The position numbers and the translations under genes were made by a program. Under the pieces are notes generated by a model, which did no database searches, had not been told where the DNA came from, and was given only the letters and a program-made list of their open reading frames with translations. Positions 52,612-62,491 of a stretch of 64,000 bases of DNA are shown here, piece after piece (position 1 is the stretch's first letter; every line of letters begins with the position of its first letter). This stretch comes from Pseudomonadota bacterium (GTDB taxonomy: Bacteria; Pseudomonadota; Alphaproteobacteria; Rhizobiales; Xanthobacteraceae): positions 48,031 through 112,030 of the forward strand of contig JAFECJ010000012.1 in NCBI GenBank assembly GCA_018242205.1. Direction: 5' to 3'.

Positions 52612-54348
52612 ATGCCTGGCGAATTGCGGATATCGATCGGGCAGCATTCTGATAAAGGCCGCAAGGAGGCCAATCAGGATTTTCACGGCGCCATCGTTCC
52701 GAACGAGCCGAAGCTCAGCATGAAGGGCGCCGCTGTCGCACTGGCCGATGGCATCAGCAGCAGCAATGTCAGCCATATCGCCAGCGAATCGGCGGTCGCC
52801 AGCTTTCTGAGCGATTATTACTGCACCTCGGAAACATGGTCAGTCAAAACCTCGGTGCATCGCGTTCTGGCGGCGACCAATTCCTGGCTGAATTCGCAGA
52901 CCCGGCACAGTCCGTATCATTACGACAAGGACAAAGGCTACGTCTGCACCTTCAGCGCCATCGTCATCAAGTCGACGACCGCGCATATCTTCAGCATCGG
53001 CGACACCCGCGTCTACCGGGTATCCGGCCAGACGCTCGAGCAACTGACCGAAGACCATCGCGTCGTCGTCTCATCCGAACAAAGTTATCTGAGCCGGGCG
53101 CTGGGCGTCGATCAGCAGGTCGAGATCGATTACCTGGCGCTCCCGATCGTCAGCGGCGACGTCTTCGTTCTGGCGACCGACGGCGTCTATGAACATGTCG
53201 CGCCGCAACAGGTCGTCAGGACCATCGGCGAAAACTCGCAGGACCTCGATCGCGCCGCAGCGTCTCTCGTCAAAGCCGCCTATGACAACGGCTCGACCGA
53301 CAATCTGACCGTCCAGATCGTTCGCGTCGACGACGTGCCGAACGGCGAGGCCACGGAAATCCTCGGCCATTCGTCCGACCTGCCCTTGCCGCCGTTGCTG
53401 GAAGCGCGCGCCATATTCGACGGCTACCGCATCGTCAGGGAAATTCACGCCAGCAGCCGCAGCCACATCTATCTGGCGGTCGACATTGACAGCAATACAC
53501 CCGTGGCGTTGAAGATCCCGTCAATCGATTTGCGCGGCGACCCCGACTATCTGAAGCGGTTCATGATGGAGGAATGGGTGGCGCGACGCATCGCCAGCCC
53601 TTACGTGCTGAAGCCGCACGCGCTGACCCGGAAACGCAACTTCCTCTACACCGTCGCCGAATTCGTCGAGGGCCAGACCCTGCATCAATGGATCCTCGAC
53701 AATCCGAAACCGTCGCTGGAAACGGTGCGGCGGATCGTCGAGCAGATCGCGCTCGGCCTCGGCGCCTTCCATCGCCTGGAGATGCTTCACCAGGACCTGC
53801 GGCCGCACAACATCATGATCGACGCAACCGGCACGGCGAAGATCATCGACTTCGGCTCGACGCGGATCGCCGGAGTCGCGGAAGCAACGCCCGCCGACGA
53901 CGGCAATCCGGTGCTGGGCACGCTGCAATATACGGCGCCGGAATGCCTGCTCGGCGACGGCGGCTCGCCGCGCTCCGACCTGTTCTCGCTCGGCGTCATC
54001 GCCTATCAGATGCTGACCGGAAAGCTGCCTTACGGCAGCGACAGCGCGAAGGCGCGGACACGAGCGCAATTCCAGAAGCTGAGATATCGGCCGGCTTCAC
54101 CCATCAACGCTGAGGTTCCAGTCTGGGTCGATGGCGCCATCAAACGCGCCGTATATCCCAATCCGGGCCAGCGTTACGAGGCGCTGTCCGAATTCGTGTT
54201 CGACCTGCGCCACCCGAGCGCGGACTATCTCGACCCTGCGCCGGTGCCGCTGATGGAGCGCAACCCGCTGCTGTTCTGGCAGGTGAGTTGCGGACTTCTC
54301 GCTGTCGCGGTGATGCTTTTGCTCGCTCGGCTATACGGCGCGCTTTGA
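52612..54348 (+). CDS. Bifunctional PP2C-type phosphatase / Ser-Thr protein kinase
   Basis: 578 residues. Residues ~1-245 are a PP2C phosphatase: KEANQDFHG, ALADGISSS, FSIGDTRVYR, LATDGVYEH and GSTDNLTVQIV, with metal-binding Asp residues intact. Residues ~265-540 are a Hanks-type kinase: TPVALKIPS (ATP Lys), catalytic loop HQDLRPHN, metal motif IDFGSTR and GTLQYTAPE. The C-terminus is a single membrane anchor (FWQVSCGLLAVAVMLLLARL). The catalytic loop is HQD rather than HRD. Similar fusions lie beside nitrate assimilation genes in Pseudomonas, so post-translational control of nitrogen uptake is a reasonable inference. Confidence 0.93.
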   Translation: MPGELRISIGQHSDKGRKEANQDFHGAIVPNEPKLSMKGAAVALADGISSSNVSHIASESAVASFLSDYYCTSETWSVKTSVHRVLAATNSWLNSQTRHSPYHYDKDKGYVCTFSAIVIKSTTAHIFSIGDTRVYRVSGQTLEQLTEDHRVVVSSEQSYLSRALGVDQQVEIDYLALPIVSGDVFVLATDGVYEHVAPQQVVRTIGENSQDLDRAAASLVKAAYDNGSTDNLTVQIVRVDDVPNGEATEILGHSSDLPLPPLLEARAIFDGYRIVREIHASSRSHIYLAVDIDSNTPVALKIPSIDLRGDPDYLKRFMMEEWVARRIASPYVLKPHALTRKRNFLYTVAEFVEGQTLHQWILDNPKPSLETVRRIVEQIALGLGAFHRLEMLHQDLRPHNIMIDATGTAKIIDFGSTRIAGVAEATPADDGNPVLGTLQYTAPECLLGDGGSPRSDLFSLGVIAYQMLTGKLPYGSDSAKARTRAQFQKLRYRPASPINAEVPVWVDGAIKRAVYPNPGQRYEALSEFVFDLRHPSADYLDPAPVPLMERNPLLFWQVSCGLLAVAVMLLLARLYGAL

Positions 54349-54463
54349 CCCGTCGCCACGCAAATCTGCATGGCGGGATCGTGACGTCTGCATGAAATTC
54401 ATATTGCGCCGCACCAGAATCGATGCTGCAATGCGGTCACTCGGCGAACCGGAGGGGTCGACG

Positions 54464-54664
54464 ATGACGATCGCGAAACGCCTGCAACGACAAGCGGATA
54501 CTTGCGCGCAACTCGCCGCCGCGACCTACGACGAGGAAAGCCGCGAGCGCTATCTCAGGCTTGAACAGCTTTACCGGCACATGCTCACGCATGACGGTGA
54601 CGAACCGGAAACGCCGTTCGCCATGGACGGCAGCAATGAACCGGTGGCACAACGCCTCAGTTAA
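54464..54664 (+). CDS. Small protein of unknown function
   Basis: 66 residues starting at ATG 54464, preceded by GGAGGGG at a good distance; the frame is open back to 54392 but that part lacks a ribosome-binding site. It is predicted helical (TIAKRLQRQADTCAQLAAATYDEESRERYLRLEQLYRHML) with an acidic tail. It is convergent with the RidA gene. I do not recognise the family. Confidence 0.6.
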   Translation: MTIAKRLQRQADTCAQLAAATYDEESRERYLRLEQLYRHMLTHDGDEPETPFAMDGSNEPVAQRLS

Positions 54665-54681
54665 AGCCGGATGGACGCTCA

Positions 54682-55092
54682 TCAGGCGCGCGGAATAACC
54701 GCGGTCGCCTCGATCTCGACCTTGGCGCGATCCTCGACCAGCGCCACCACCACGATTGCCGACATTGTCGGGAAATGCCGCCCCATCACGCGGCGATAGG
54801 CTTCGCCGAGTTCCTTCGGGCGGGCGAGATATTCGCGCTTGTCGGTCAGGTACCAGGTCAGCCGCACGATATGGTGCGGCTCGCCACCGCCTTGCCTGAG
54901 CACCGCGACGATATTCTTCAACGCCTGCTCGACCTGGGCGACGAAATCGTCGCCGACGAATTCGCACTTTTCGTTCCAGCCGATCTGGCCGGCGACAAAG
55001 ATCTGCCGGCCATCCGCGGCCATGCCGTTGGCGTAGCCCTTCGCCGGCGCCCAGCCGTCGGGCTGGAGAACTTCGATCAGTTTGTTGGTCAT
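54682..55092 (-). CDS. RidA-family (YjgF/YER057c) protein, enamine/imine deaminase-like
   Basis: 136 residues from ATG 55092 (MTNKLIEVLQPDGW). Family features: GRQIFVAGQIGWNE, VEQALKNIVAVLRQGGGEPHHIVRLTWYLTD in outline, and MSAIVVVALVEDRAKVEIEATAV. The classical active-site Arg of RidA (CxRxxV) is replaced here around MSAIVVVAL, so it belongs to another Rid subgroup and its activity is uncertain. It is the last gene of the benzoyl-CoA-type operon. A role in hydrolysing the enamine formed from 2-aminobenzoyl-CoA would fit. Confidence 0.85.
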   Translation of the reverse strand: MTNKLIEVLQPDGWAPAKGYANGMAADGRQIFVAGQIGWNEKCEFVGDDFVAQVEQALKNIVAVLRQGGGEPHHIVRLTWYLTDKREYLARPKELGEAYRRVMGRHFPTMSAIVVVALVEDRAKVEIEATAVIPRA

Positions 55093-55127
55093 TGGAAATC
55101 CCGGACTGTCATTCGAAATAGCGGGCT

Positions 55128-56765
55128 TCAGGCCTGCTCCCGCAACTTGAAGCGCTGAATCTTGCCGGTCTGCGTCTTGGGCAAAGCCGCGACGAAATGC
55201 AAGGCGCGCGGATATTTGTACGGCGCAATCGTTGCCTTGACGTGATCCTGCAGCTTCTTGCGGCAAAGGTCGTCGGCGTCGATATTGGCCTTCAGCACGA
55301 CGTAGGCAGCGACAACCTCGCCGCGATCCGTATCCTTGACGCCGATGACCGCGCATTCGGCGACATCCGGATGAGACAGTAGCGCCGCCTCGACCTCGGG
55401 CCCGGCGATATTGTAGCCGGCCGAGACGATCATGTCGTCGGCGCGGGCGACGAAGTGGAAATAGCCGTCGGCGTCCTGCATGAACGTATCGCCGGTGATA
55501 TTCCAGCCGTCGCGCACGTAATTCAACTGGCGCTTGTCGGCGAGATAGCGGCAGCCGGTCGGCCCGCGCACGGCGAGACGGCCGATCTCGCCGCGCGGCA
55601 CTTCGGCCATCTTGTCATCGACGACTTTGGCGACATAGCCGGACACCGGCTTGCCGGTCGCGCCGGGGCGCGCATCGCCGATGCGGTTGGTGATGAAGAT
55701 GTGCAGCATTTCGGTCGAGCCAATGCCATCGAGGATCGGCTTGCCGGTCTTTTGAGTCCACTGCTCGAACACCGGCGCCGGCAGTGTTTCGCCGGCCGAT
55801 ACGGCAATACGCAGCGACGACAGATCCGCGCCCTTGTCCATCGCCGCCATCATCGCGCGATAGGCGGTCGGCGCCGTGAAGCAGATCGTCGCCTTATAGG
55901 TCTCGATGATCTGGATCATGTTCGGCGGCGAGGCGTTCTCGAGCAGCGTCGCGGCGGCGCCGAAGCGCAGCGGGAAAATCGCCAGGCCGCCAAGGCCGAA
56001 AGTGAAGGCGAGCGGCGGCGAGCCGACGAACACATCTTCCGGCGTGACCTGCAGAACTTCGCGCGCATAGCCATCGGCGATCATCAGGAGATCGCGATGG
56101 AAATGCATCGTCGCTTTCGGCTCGCCGGTGGTGCCCGAGGTGAAGCCGAGCAGCGCCACGTCGTCGCGGCCGGTCTTGACCGCGTCGAACTTCACCGGCT
56201 TGTCGAGCGCGATGCGATCGAGCTCGGCGTCGTGGTTCTGCGTGCCGTCGAACGACACCACCTGCTTGAGGAATTGGCTGGTCTTGGCGCAGGCGATGAG
56301 TTCGTCGGAGATACGGCTGTCGCACAATGCGAGGCTGATCTCGGCCTTGTCGACGATCTTGGTGAGCTCGCCGGCGCGCAGCATCGGCATGGTGTTGACG
56401 ACGACGGCGCCGGCCTTGGTCGCTGCGAGCCAGACGGCGACCAGCGCCGGATTGTTGCCCGACCGGATCAGCACGCGGTTGCCGGGCTTGACGCCGTAAT
56501 TCTCGACCAGCGCATGGGCGAGCCGGTTCGACCAGTCGGTCAATTCCTTGTAGGTGCGGCGCCGGCCATTGCCGATCAGCGCGATGTTGTCGCCGAAGCC
56601 GCGCTCGACATTGCGGTCGGTCAGTTCTACCGCGGCGTTCAGAAATTCCGGGTACTGGAATTCCGGCCGATCGATCAGGATTTCCGGCCACAGATCGAAC
56701 GGCGGCAGGTTGTCGCGCGCGAACGTGTCGACATGCGCGGTGGGGCCGAGTTTGATGGCAGGCAT
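55128..56765 (-). CDS. Benzoate/2-aminobenzoate-CoA ligase family protein
   Basis: 545 residues, a typical aryl-CoA ligase. Adenylation motif LGFTSGTTGEPKATMHFHRD; GIGSTEMLHIF; YVRDGWNITGDTF; hinge/A8 RADDMIVSAGYNIAGPEVEAAL; final Lys motif PKTQTGKIQRFKLR. It activates an aromatic acid to its CoA thioester with ATP. Neighbouring ACMR-type monooxygenase/reductase and RidA favour 2-aminobenzoate, but salicylate or benzoate cannot be excluded. It begins 1 bp after the acyl-CoA dehydrogenase stop. Confidence 0.9.
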   Translation of the reverse strand: MPAIKLGPTAHVDTFARDNLPPFDLWPEILIDRPEFQYPEFLNAAVELTDRNVERGFGDNIALIGNGRRRTYKELTDWSNRLAHALVENYGVKPGNRVLIRSGNNPALVAVWLAATKAGAVVVNTMPMLRAGELTKIVDKAEISLALCDSRISDELIACAKTSQFLKQVVSFDGTQNHDAELDRIALDKPVKFDAVKTGRDDVALLGFTSGTTGEPKATMHFHRDLLMIADGYAREVLQVTPEDVFVGSPPLAFTFGLGGLAIFPLRFGAAATLLENASPPNMIQIIETYKATICFTAPTAYRAMMAAMDKGADLSSLRIAVSAGETLPAPVFEQWTQKTGKPILDGIGSTEMLHIFITNRIGDARPGATGKPVSGYVAKVVDDKMAEVPRGEIGRLAVRGPTGCRYLADKRQLNYVRDGWNITGDTFMQDADGYFHFVARADDMIVSAGYNIAGPEVEAALLSHPDVAECAVIGVKDTDRGEVVAAYVVLKANIDADDLCRKKLQDHVKATIAPYKYPRALHFVAALPKTQTGKIQRFKLREQA

Positions 56766-56766
56766 G

Positions 56767-57924
56767 TTATCGCTCCGTCATTGAAGTGACTGCCCGGCTG
56801 ATGATGATCTTCTGCACATCCGATGCGCCCTCATAGATGCGCAGCGCCCGGATTTCGCGATAGAGTGTCTCGACCGAATGGCCGGAGCGCACACCGTCAC
56901 CACCGTGAATCTGCACCGCCGCGTCGATGACACGCTGCGCAGATTCGGTGGCGTAGAGCTTGGCCATCGCCGCTTCGCGCGACACACGAGCGGCGCCCAT
57001 ATCCTTGGTCCAGGCCGCGCGATAGACCAGCAGCGCCGCTGCATCGATATCGAGCGCCATGTCGGCGATGTGACCCTGCACCATCTGCAGCTCGCCGAGC
57101 GGCGCGCCGAACAAATGACGCGAGCCGGCGCGGCTCACCGTCTCGTCGAGCGCGCGGCGGGCAAAGCCCAAAGCCGCGGCGCCGACGGTGGTACGGAATA
57201 CATCGAGCGTCGCCATCGCGATCTTGAAGCCGTCGCCCGGTTTGCCGATCAAAGCCGAAGCCGGCACGCGGCAGCCCTTGAAGCCGATGCGCGCCAGCGG
57301 ATGCGGCGCGATGACTTCGAGGCGCTCCGTGATCGACAAGCCGGCATTGGAACCATCGACGATGAAAGCCGACAGGCCCTTGGCGCCGGGCGCTTCGCCG
57401 GTGCGGGCGAAGACGACATAGAGATCGGCGATGCCGCCATTGGAGATCCAGGTCTTCTCGCCATCGATGACGTAGAAGTCGCCGTCACGGCGCGCGGTCG
57501 TCGTGATGTTGGCGACGTCGGAGCCGGACGCCGCTTCCGACAGCGCGAAGGCGGCGATCGCTTCGCCGGCCCGCGTCTTCGGCAGCCACGCCGCGCGTTG
57601 CTCGGCCGAGCCAAACAGCGAGATCGGCCCGGCGCCGAGGCCCTGCATGGCGAAGGCGAAATCGGCGAGCCCCGAATGCCGCGCGAGCGTTTCGCGCGAC
57701 AGCGCCAAGGTACGAACGTCGAGCTTGTCGGCTTCGGTCGCCGGTGCGGTGTGCATCAGGAAACCGCCCTGCCCCAGCGCCTTCACCAGCTTGCGGCAGG
57801 CGGCATCGACATCGTGATGGTCGACGTGCCGCAGGTTGGCCTGCGCCCAGGCGTCGATCTTCGCGGCGTACGCGCGATGGCTATCGGCGAAGAACGGCCA
57901 GGTGAGGAAACTCTTGTCCGGCAT
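56767..57924 (-). CDS. Acyl-CoA dehydrogenase
   Basis: 385 residues. FAD-binding signatures [16 protein letters not shown] and [18 protein letters not shown]-terminal [38 protein letters not shown] in outline, with Glu in IYEG as the expected catalytic base. The N-terminal ~90 residues (start [16 protein letters not shown]) are a little unlike the usual short-chain enzymes. It should oxidise a ring-derived or ring-opened acyl-CoA, in the same operon as the enoyl-CoA hydratase (3-bp gap). Confidence 0.92.
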   Translation of the reverse strand: MPDKSFLTWPFFADSHRAYAAKIDAWAQANLRHVDHHDVDAACRKLVKALGQGGFLMHTAPATEADKLDVRTLALSRETLARHSGLADFAFAMQGLGAGPISLFGSAEQRAAWLPKTRAGEAIAAFALSEAASGSDVANITTTARRDGDFYVIDGEKTWISNGGIADLYVVFARTGEAPGAKGLSAFIVDGSNAGLSITERLEVIAPHPLARIGFKGCRVPASALIGKPGDGFKIAMATLDVFRTTVGAAALGFARRALDETVSRAGSRHLFGAPLGELQMVQGHIADMALDIDAAALLVYRAAWTKDMGAARVSREAAMAKLYATESAQRVIDAAVQIHGGDGVRSGHSVETLYREIRALRIYEGASDVQKIIISRAVTSMTER

Positions 57925-57927
57925 CGC

Positions 57928-58737
57928 TCAATCTCCCGCGAACACCGGTTTGCCCTTAGCGACGAAGGCCTCGTAAGCGCGGCGGAAATCCTGGGTCTGC
58001 ATGCAGATCGCCTGCGCCTGCGCTTCGGCCTCGATCGCCATCGGCAGCGACATCGACCATTCCTGCGCCAGCATGGTCTTGGTCATCATGTGACCGAAGG
58101 TCGGACCGGCAGCGAGCTGCTGCGCCAGCGCGATGGCGTCGGCCTCGAGCTGCGCCGGATCGGTCAACTTGTTGAAGAAGCCCCAGCGCTCGCCTTCCTC
58201 GGCCGACATCACGCGGCCGGTGTAGAGCAATTCGGCCGCACGGCCCTGGCCGATGACGCGTGGCAGCATGGCGCAGGCGCCCATGTCGCAGCCGGCGAGG
58301 CCAACGCGGGTGAACAGGAAGGCGGTCTTGGCACTGAGCGTACCGATGCGCATGTCGGAGAACAGCGCGATCATGGCGCCGGCGCCGACACAGACGCCGT
58401 CGACCGCGGCGATGATCGGCTGCGGGCACGAATTCATCGCCTTGACCAGATCGCCGGTCATGCGCGTGAAGGCGAGCAGGCCCTTCATGTCCTTGTCGAG
58501 CAGCGGGCCAATGATGTCGTGCACGTCGCCGCCGGAGCAGAAATTGCCGCCATTCGAGCCGATCACCACCGCCTTGATGTCGTCGGCATAGACGAGGTCG
58601 CGGAAGGTATCGCGCATCTCGGCGTAGGATTCGAAGGTGATCGGGTTCTTGCGCTCCGGTCGGTTGAGCGACATCACCGCCACCTTGCCCTGGACGCGCC
58701 AGTTGAAATGCTTCGGCTTGTGATGGGCCATGTTCAT
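57928..58737 (-). CDS. Enoyl-CoA hydratase/isomerase family protein
   Basis: 269 residues of the crotonase fold. CoA/oxyanion loop [19 protein letters not shown]; second site [24 protein letters not shown]; then [24 protein letters not shown] in outline. The usual second catalytic Glu position reads [10 protein letters not shown] (Asp), so it could be an isomerase or hydrolase rather than a hydratase. The start ATG overlaps the MarR stop as ATGA. Confidence 0.9.
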   Translation of the reverse strand: MNMAHHKPKHFNWRVQGKVAVMSLNRPERKNPITFESYAEMRDTFRDLVYADDIKAVVIGSNGGNFCSGGDVHDIIGPLLDKDMKGLLAFTRMTGDLVKAMNSCPQPIIAAVDGVCVGAGAMIALFSDMRIGTLSAKTAFLFTRVGLAGCDMGACAMLPRVIGQGRAAELLYTGRVMSAEEGERWGFFNKLTDPAQLEADAIALAQQLAAGPTFGHMMTKTMLAQEWSMSLPMAIEAEAQAQAICMQTQDFRRAYEAFVAKGKPVFAGD

Positions 58738-59213
58738 GACTGCGTTTCTCCCCGGCCGGACGACGCGAGCCCGCCCAGCATTTCGATCAGATGGTCGGCC
58801 TCGGCGGCGTCAAAACCGGCGAGCAATTCGTCAACCCAGTTTTCGTGTGCTTTGGCAACAACGGCGAACTGCGACGCGCCTTTCGGCGTCAGGCGCACGA
58901 TGAAGGAGCGGCGATCGGTCGCCGGCGCCTGGCGTTGCACCAGCTTCTCGACGGCGAGACGGTCGATAATGCCGGTGACGTTGCCGTTCGACACCATCAG
59001 CATGCGCGACAGTTCGGTCATGTTCATGCCGTCCGGCTTGCGCGCCAACGCCGCCATGACGTCGAATTGCGGCATGGTGATCGCGAAGTCCTTGCGCAGC
59101 CTTTCGCGCAATTCACTTTCGATACCGCGGGCGGCGCGCAGCAGCCTGAGCCACAACCGCAGGCGCTGCTTGCTGAGCGGGCGCGCGGACACGCTCTGTT
59201 TCGCGACTGTCAT
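58734..59213 (-). CDS. MarR-family transcriptional regulator
   Basis: 159 residues from ATG 59213 ([15 protein letters not shown]), which overlaps the SDR stop as ATGA; the open frame upstream is not protein-like. Winged helix: [49 protein letters not shown] in outline, then the wing [13 protein letters not shown]. MarR proteins in aromatic-CoA operons usually release DNA on binding the CoA thioester. It probably represses the operon from the AT-rich divergent region near 62.3 kb. Confidence 0.92.
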   Translation of the reverse strand: MTVAKQSVSARPLSKQRLRLWLRLLRAARGIESELRERLRKDFAITMPQFDVMAALARKPDGMNMTELSRMLMVSNGNVTGIIDRLAVEKLVQRQAPATDRRSFIVRLTPKGASQFAVVAKAHENWVDELLAGFDAAEADHLIEMLGGLASSGRGETQS

Positions 59214-59971
59214 ACCGGGCCTCCGGCTATGGCGATGGCCTGGCCGTTCACCGAGTTCGACGTCGGCGCGCAGAGATAAGCCACGGTCGACGCGACTTCC
59301 TCCGGCATGATCAAGCGGCCATGCGGATTGTCCTTGGCCAGTTCGGCGCGCGAGGCGTCGGCGCTGCGGCCGGTCTTGGCGGTGATCGTGTCGACGGCGC
59401 CGGCGAGCAGCGGTGTGTCGGTGAAGCCGGGGCACACGGCATTGACGGTGACGCCCTTGGCCGCCAGCTCGACGCTGAGCGCGCGCATCAGGCCGACGAC
59501 GCCGTGCTTGGCTGCGACATAGGCGGCGACATAGGGATAGCCCTTCAGCCCCGCGGTCGAGGCGACGAAAACGATGCGGCCGCCCGGCTGACGCGTGACG
59601 TCGGCGAGCGCGGCATGAACGGTGTTGAAAGAACCGGTGAGGTTGACGCCGATCATCTGCTGCCAGTGCGCCGCGTCGATTTTCGCCGCCGGCGCGCTGC
59701 CGGCCATGCCGGCATTGGCGATCACGATGTCGATGGCGCCATGTGCGGCGCGTGCCGCCTCGGCCATCGCCTTGCATTCGGTACCGCTGGTAATGTCGGC
59801 AACGATGGCGCTCGCTTTCGGCAAAGCTTTCGCTATGGCCTCGATCGGCGCCTTGCGGCGGCCGACGAGCGACAGCGACGCGCCTTCGGCGGCAAGCGCG
59901 CGGGCGATCGCGGCGCCGATGCCGGAGCCGCCACCCGTGATCAATGCGTGCTTGCCGGCGAGCGACGCCAT
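59210..59971 (-). CDS. Short-chain dehydrogenase/reductase (SDR)
   Basis: 253 residues, classical SDR. Cofactor motif ALITGGGSGIGAAIARAL with acidic/basic patch VGRRKAP hinting at NADP; NAG motif IANAGMAGS; Ser in VASTAGLKGYPY; catalytic YVAAYVAAKHG. Probably oxidises a 3-hydroxyacyl-CoA or ring alcohol in the pathway. Its start overlaps the monooxygenase/reductase stop (TGATG), and its end overlaps the MarR start. Confidence 0.92.
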   Translation of the reverse strand: MASLAGKHALITGGGSGIGAAIARALAAEGASLSLVGRRKAPIEAIAKALPKASAIVADITSGTECKAMAEAARAAHGAIDIVIANAGMAGSAPAAKIDAAHWQQMIGVNLTGSFNTVHAALADVTRQPGGRIVFVASTAGLKGYPYVAAYVAAKHGVVGLMRALSVELAAKGVTVNAVCPGFTDTPLLAGAVDTITAKTGRSADASRAELAKDNPHGRLIMPEEVASTVAYLCAPTSNSVNGQAIAIAGGPV

Positions 59972-62274
59972 CAGACCTTTCCCGTCATCACATCGGTGCG
60001 CGATTTCAACCGGTAGAGCTGGTCGCGGCCTCGCAGATAGGGCTTCGGCCAGTCGACGCCCTGATACTGCGCGTCGGCCGCGGCGTGCAACGTCCAGTAT
60101 GGATCGGCCAGATGCGGACGCGCCAGGCAGACGAGATCGGCGCGGCCGGCCATTAGAATCGAATTGACGTGGTCAGGTTCGTAGATATTGCCAACCGCCA
60201 GCGTGGCGACGCCGGCTTCGTTGCGGATGCGGTCGGAGAACGGCGTCTGAAACATGCGGCCGTAGACCGGCTTCGCTTCCGGCGTGGTCTGCCCGGCCGA
60301 CACGTCGACCATGTCGACGCCGGCCTTGTGCAGGATGCGCGCGATCTCGACCGCGTCCTGCGGCGTGATGCCGTTGGTGCCGACCCAGTCATTGGCCGAT
60401 ATACGCACCGAGATCGGCTTGTGGTCGGGCCAGACCTTGCGCACCGCGTGGAACACTTCGAGCGGGAAGCGCATGCGGTTGTCGAGGCTGCCGCCGTATT
60501 CGTCGGTGCGTTTGTTGGTCAATGGCGTGATGAAGGCCGACATCAGATAGCCGTGGGCGTAATGCAGCTCGAGCCAGTCGAAATCGGCGCGCTCGCCCAT
60601 CTGCGCGGCGCGAACGAAATCGTCCCGGATATTGTCCATGTCGGCGCGCGTGACGGCGCGCGGCGTCTGGTTCTGCGGACTCCACGGCACCGCGGACGCC
60701 GAAACGATCGGCCAGTTGCCGGATTTCAGCGGCGCGTCGCTTTCTTCCCAGCCGAGCTGGGTCGACGCCTTCGGCCCGGCGTGACCGAGCTGCAGTGCCA
60801 TCTTGGCGTCCGTTTCGCTATGCACGAACGCGACGATGCGCTTCCAGGCCGCTTCATGCTCGGGCGCGTACATCCCGGTACAGCCGGGCGTGATGCGACC
60901 TTCCGGCGAAACGCAGGTCATTTCGGTGAACACGAGACCGGCGCCGCCTTTGGCGCGCTCGGCGTAATGCACCAGATGCCAGTCGGTCGGCTTGCCATCT
61001 TCGGCGCGATACTGCGCCATCGGCGACACCACGACACGATTCTGCAGTTCCAGCCCGCGCACCGTGAAGGGTACGAACATCGGCCGCCGCGCCGCGTTCG
61101 GCTTGGCGCCGGTGGCCTGCTGCTCGAACCACTTCTCGGCGCCGCCGAGCCACTCACCGTCGCGGGCGCGCAGATTCTCATGACTGATACGCTGCGACCG
61201 GGTGAGCAGCGAATAATTGAACTGCACCGGGTCGAGATGCAGGTAGCGCTCGACCTCCTCGAACCACTCGATGGAGTTGCGCGCCGCGCTCTGCAGCCGC
61301 AGCACTTCAGTGCGGCGCTCGTCCTCGTAGCGCGCGAAGGCGGCACTCATGTCCTTTTCGGTATCGATGTAATTGGCGAGCGCGATGGCGCTTTCCATCG
61401 CCAGTTTGGAGCCCGAACCGATCGAGAAATGCGCCGTCGCGGCAGCGTCGCCGAGCAACACGACATTGCCGGTCGACCAGCGCTCGCACAGCACACGGTT
61501 GAAATTGAGCCAGGCCGAGCCGCGCAGATGGCGCGCGTTCGACATCAGCTTGTTGCCGTTGAGATATTTGGCGAAGATCTTTTCGCAGGCAGCGATGGTC
61601 TCGTCGGTCGTCATCTTGTCGAAGCCGGCCTTCTTCCAGGTCGGCTCCGAACATTCGACGATGAAGGTCGCTGTATCGGCATCGAACTGATAGGCGTGGA
61701 CCCAGATCCAGCCGTGCTCGGTTTCCTCGAAGATGAAAGTGAAGGCGTCGTCGAATTTCTGGTGCGTGCCGAGCCACATGTATTTGCAGGCGCGCACGTC
61801 GATGTTCGGCTTGAACACGTCGGCGAAAGCCTCGCGGACGCGGGAGTTCACGCCGTCGGCGCCGACAATGAGGTCGTAATCCTTGTAGGCCTCGATCGGC
61901 TGGGCTTCGGTCTCGAAGCGGATGTCGACGCCAAGTTCGCGGGCGCGATCCTGCAAGACATTGAGCAGCTTCATGCGGCCGATGCCGGAGAAACCGTGAC
62001 CGCCGGAACGCATCACCGTGTCGCGGTAATGCACGGCGATGTCGTCCCAGTAGACGAAATTGTCGCGGATCGCCTGCCCGCTCTTGGCATCGTTGGCGTC
62101 GAGGTTATCGAGCGTATCGGCCGACAGCACCACGCCCCAGCCGAACGTATCGTTGGGCTTGTTGCGCTCGATCACCACCACCTCGTGGGCGGGATTGCGC
62201 AATTTCAGCGAGATCGCAAGATAAAGGCCGCCCGGGCCGCCGCCCAGAATGACCGTTCGCATTGCCGCACGCAT
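59971..62274 (-). CDS. Bifunctional aromatic-CoA monooxygenase/reductase (2-aminobenzoyl-CoA or salicylyl-CoA type)
   Basis: 767 residues. N-terminal part (1-~390) is a flavin monooxygenase: [56 protein letters not shown]-terminal part (~398-767) is an old-yellow-enzyme-like FMN domain: [21 protein letters not shown] in outline, [42 protein letters not shown] in outline. This fusion is the hallmark of 2-aminobenzoyl-CoA monooxygenase/reductase (ACMR), also annotated as salicylyl-CoA 5-hydroxylase. ATG 62274 is supported by AGGGAG; 62262 is an alternative. First gene of the operon; it hydroxylates and then reduces the aromatic ring of the CoA ester. Confidence 0.93.
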   Translation of the reverse strand: MRAAMRTVILGGGPGGLYLAISLKLRNPAHEVVVIERNKPNDTFGWGVVLSADTLDNLDANDAKSGQAIRDNFVYWDDIAVHYRDTVMRSGGHGFSGIGRMKLLNVLQDRARELGVDIRFETEAQPIEAYKDYDLIVGADGVNSRVREAFADVFKPNIDVRACKYMWLGTHQKFDDAFTFIFEETEHGWIWVHAYQFDADTATFIVECSEPTWKKAGFDKMTTDETIAACEKIFAKYLNGNKLMSNARHLRGSAWLNFNRVLCERWSTGNVVLLGDAAATAHFSIGSGSKLAMESAIALANYIDTEKDMSAAFARYEDERRTEVLRLQSAARNSIEWFEEVERYLHLDPVQFNYSLLTRSQRISHENLRARDGEWLGGAEKWFEQQATGAKPNAARRPMFVPFTVRGLELQNRVVVSPMAQYRAEDGKPTDWHLVHYAERAKGGAGLVFTEMTCVSPEGRITPGCTGMYAPEHEAAWKRIVAFVHSETDAKMALQLGHAGPKASTQLGWEESDAPLKSGNWPIVSASAVPWSPQNQTPRAVTRADMDNIRDDFVRAAQMGERADFDWLELHYAHGYLMSAFITPLTNKRTDEYGGSLDNRMRFPLEVFHAVRKVWPDHKPISVRISANDWVGTNGITPQDAVEIARILHKAGVDMVDVSAGQTTPEAKPVYGRMFQTPFSDRIRNEAGVATLAVGNIYEPDHVNSILMAGRADLVCLARPHLADPYWTLHAAADAQYQGVDWPKPYLRGRDQLYRLKSRTDVMTGKV

Positions 62275-62331
62275 CGGCCCGCTCCCTGGCTCGTTTCCGG
62301 CCCAGTCTGCGGAAGTCCGGAGATATAAGCA

Positions 62332-62355
62332 ACTTAAAAATTTTATATATGAAGT
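62332..62355. promoter_or_regulatory. AT-rich imperfect palindrome, candidate MarR operator
   Basis: A 24-bp imperfect inverted repeat bounded by ACTT and AAGT (7 of 12 positions pair), in the only AT-rich stretch (62325-62365) of the divergent gap between the monooxygenase/reductase (minus) and the FAD monooxygenase (plus). The position suits repression of both by the operon's MarR protein. The rest of the 217-bp gap shows no other clear signal. Confidence 0.45.
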
Positions 62356-62491
62356 ATTTTCCCTGGCGCGGCGGCGGGCTAGGCTTGGGCCGCGGAGCCG
62401 GTTCACCCTGTTGCGAAGTCGCGGTTGCCGGTTAAGCCCTTGGATGCAATGAATTTACGGGTGGGATGCGCGTGAAGACGAGTGGTGCGTG

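Noticed and set aside
60169..62328. 719-residue plus-strand ORF opposite the monooxygenase/reductase
   Set aside because: Antisense shadow of a clearly recognised bifunctional flavoprotein.
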